Positions 62,596 to 64,000 of a DNA stretch of 64,000 nt are shown here, one piece after another. How positions within the stretch are numbered: position 1 is the first letter of the stretch; every line of letters starts with the position of its first letter. Location: NCBI GenBank assembly GCA_949317995.1, contig OX439038.1, forward strand, positions 33,254,613-33,318,612. The letters run 5' to 3'. The notes under the pieces were generated by a model. The model was given only the letters and a program-made list of their open reading frames with translations. It did no database searches and was not told where the DNA came from. Both the position numbers and the translations under genes were made by a program. Source of the stretch: Acholoe squamosa (taxonomy: Eukaryota; Annelida; Polychaeta; Phyllodocida; Polynoidae).

Positions 62596-63131
62596 GTAAG
62601 TGGAATTAGTTTGCAGTATAATTCAGACCTGTTTGTCGGAATAGGGGGAATGGGGTACAGGGGACGGGCATCCCGCAATCCCAGACATGGGGAGAGAAAT
62701 ATGTTTTGCCCTCCCCCCCCCCCCGCCGAAAATACCAGTATAGACACTTTAATCCAATGTTTACAAATTACCTAAAAAATGCAGGATATGGCCCCTGACT
62801 TAGGGAGATAACATCTGAGGTGTGAGTTTGAGGAAGTCGTTTGTAACTGGCATTATCAATACGTGAAGACCTAATTCCGTTGAAGAAAATGGTCTCCGTG
62901 GGTGCTATGATAAGCTATATCGGAAAATGGCGCTCATAAGGACATTTTAAACATCCATGTCAAGGAGCATGATTATATAGCATACCTGTCTGTCCGAGCC
63001 CATACTGGCTATGGAAGGTGACCCAAGAGGATTAAGTTTACTCCATTCCACATGGTCTAGGAAATGAAGGAGCTAAAGATAAAATATATATTAATTAACT
63101 CAAGTTTCAAAGAAAACTCTCTTTCACACAG

Positions 63132-63371
63132 AGATGAATATAGACACATGTGTTGGAAATGGTTACCAGTTGATTGAAGGGCGTTGCTACTTCATCAGCG
63201 AGGCTATGTTAAACTGGTTTGAGGCTAGAGATGACTGTCGAAAACGAGGGGGAGATCTGGCAGTAATGGATGGGAGGACATCGACCTTGATACAAGCCAT
63301 AATGGATTCACGTACAGACCAGAACCTGCTGTGGGTGGGGCTTCGAAAAGGTGCCATGGAATGGGTAAATG
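63132..63371 (+). CDS. Lectin gene exon: first half of C-type lectin domain 2
   Basis: 80 codons with CYFIS, a W-x-E-A-x2-DC segment, then LLWVGLRKG and MEWVNG, the N-terminal half of another C-type lectin domain. Acceptor CACACAG, donor AATG|GTGAGT, phase 1 at both ends. The same length class as the exon at 58,753 suggests module duplication. The gene continues past the right edge of the window. Confidence 0.85.
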
Positions 63372-64000
63372 GTGAGTTCAATAAAATACCTCACAGCATC
63401 AAAAGAATTTGTAGATAATTGAGTCAGCTTAAGACTCATTCAACCAAAGAAAAAATCAGTTGTAAAATGGTTCTGATATATTGGCTGGAAGCGGGTCTGG
63501 AGCTGGTTTCTGGTGACATGCACTGATAAGAACTGATAACATGGGCCCAGCATGTCCCTGGGTGTTACCCAGGGACAAGGTACCCATCATAGTATGTCTT
63601 ATCAATGGGGTTTACCTCAACCAGCAAAATTTAAAATGGTGGACCCACAGGACGTCAGTACTAAGCCTTATAAGAAATGAATGAATAGTACCATTGTGTA
63701 AACCAAAATAGAGGTGGTTATGGAATAAATCACACATACAGTGACATTGAGATGGAATTGAAGTATATCTCGTGTGAGCGATGTGTCCTATAGGATTCTA
63801 GACCCACACCCAGTGGCTCCACCATTTTGAATTTCGCTGGTCACTGGTATGCCAACGGTGGCAAAACACACTGATAAGGCATTGCCATGATGGGTGTGTT
63901 GTCCCTGGATAACATCCACTTCCAGGGACATGCTGGTCCCAATCTTATCAGCTTATCAGTGCAAGTCGCCAGAACTAGCATTACTCCCGCTTACTCCTAA
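63372..64000. other. Intron or downstream sequence, right edge
   Basis: No further lectin exon is seen. CTGGGTGTTACCCAGGGACA (63,558-63,577) and GTTGTCCCTGGATAACATCC (63,899-63,918) form an imperfect inverted pair, and TGATAAGRNNTGATAA motifs lie outside them, suggesting another short inverted-repeat element. Confidence 0.4.

Overview
The window is eukaryotic DNA, most likely from an invertebrate animal and plausibly marine. It holds GT-AG spliced exons of a secreted C-type-lectin/WSC protein, a Copia element whose primer site matches an internal (anticodon-loop) segment of initiator tRNA-Met, env-bearing Ty3-type DNA, many short inverted-repeat elements, and almost no compact coding sequence. 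I cannot name the species. No bacterial operons, rRNA genes, CRISPR arrays or intact tRNA genes were seen.

Layout. 1-5.6 kb: gene-poor, with two promoter-like clusters and degenerate tandem repeats. 5,583-22,668: a complete 17.1-kb Ty3/gypsy provirus-like element on the minus strand, with two 725-bp LTRs that look identical base for base and a 4-bp target duplication (ATAG). Its order is LTR, gag, -1 frameshift, pol, zinc-finger ORF, basic ORF (joined by TAATG), a short Gag-capsid-like ORF, a 2.9-kb zone with no sense ORF but a spliced-looking ANTISENSE gene, a two-membrane-span env with a furin site and fusion-peptide-like segment, LTR. 22.7-34.8 kb: inverted-repeat elements, a LINE remnant, microsatellites, four tRNA-like sequences, a solo LTR (31,792-32,168) and TGACACA-rich satellite DNA. 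34,825-37,077: a non-autonomous Copia element with 171-bp LTRs and 5-bp TSD. 37.7-54.1 kb: a long inverted repeat (arms about 0.8 kb). Its right arm is split by a 12.1-kb GC-richer insertion on the minus strand: one Ty3 LTR, a damaged gag, an intact pol with an AT-hook tail, then a broken, unrecognised zinc-finger/Ala-Pro-rich polyprotein, with no second LTR. 54-56 kb: dispersed repeats. 56.0-64.0 kb, plus strand: the 5' part of a host gene with signal peptide, half a C-type lectin domain, a WSC domain on two exons, the second lectin half, and the first half of another lectin domain. It runs off the right edge.

How the parts work together. The 17-kb element carries everything expected of an env-bearing, possibly infectious Ty3 element: structural Gag, PR-RT-RNaseH-IN, Env, PBS, candidate PPT and matching LTRs. 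It also has four or five accessory genes, one on the opposite strand. The Gag-capsid-like accessory ORF and the antisense Ser/Thr/Pro-rich gene are the most unusual items. The host lectin gene uses phase-1 introns almost throughout, as expected of shuffled extracellular modules.
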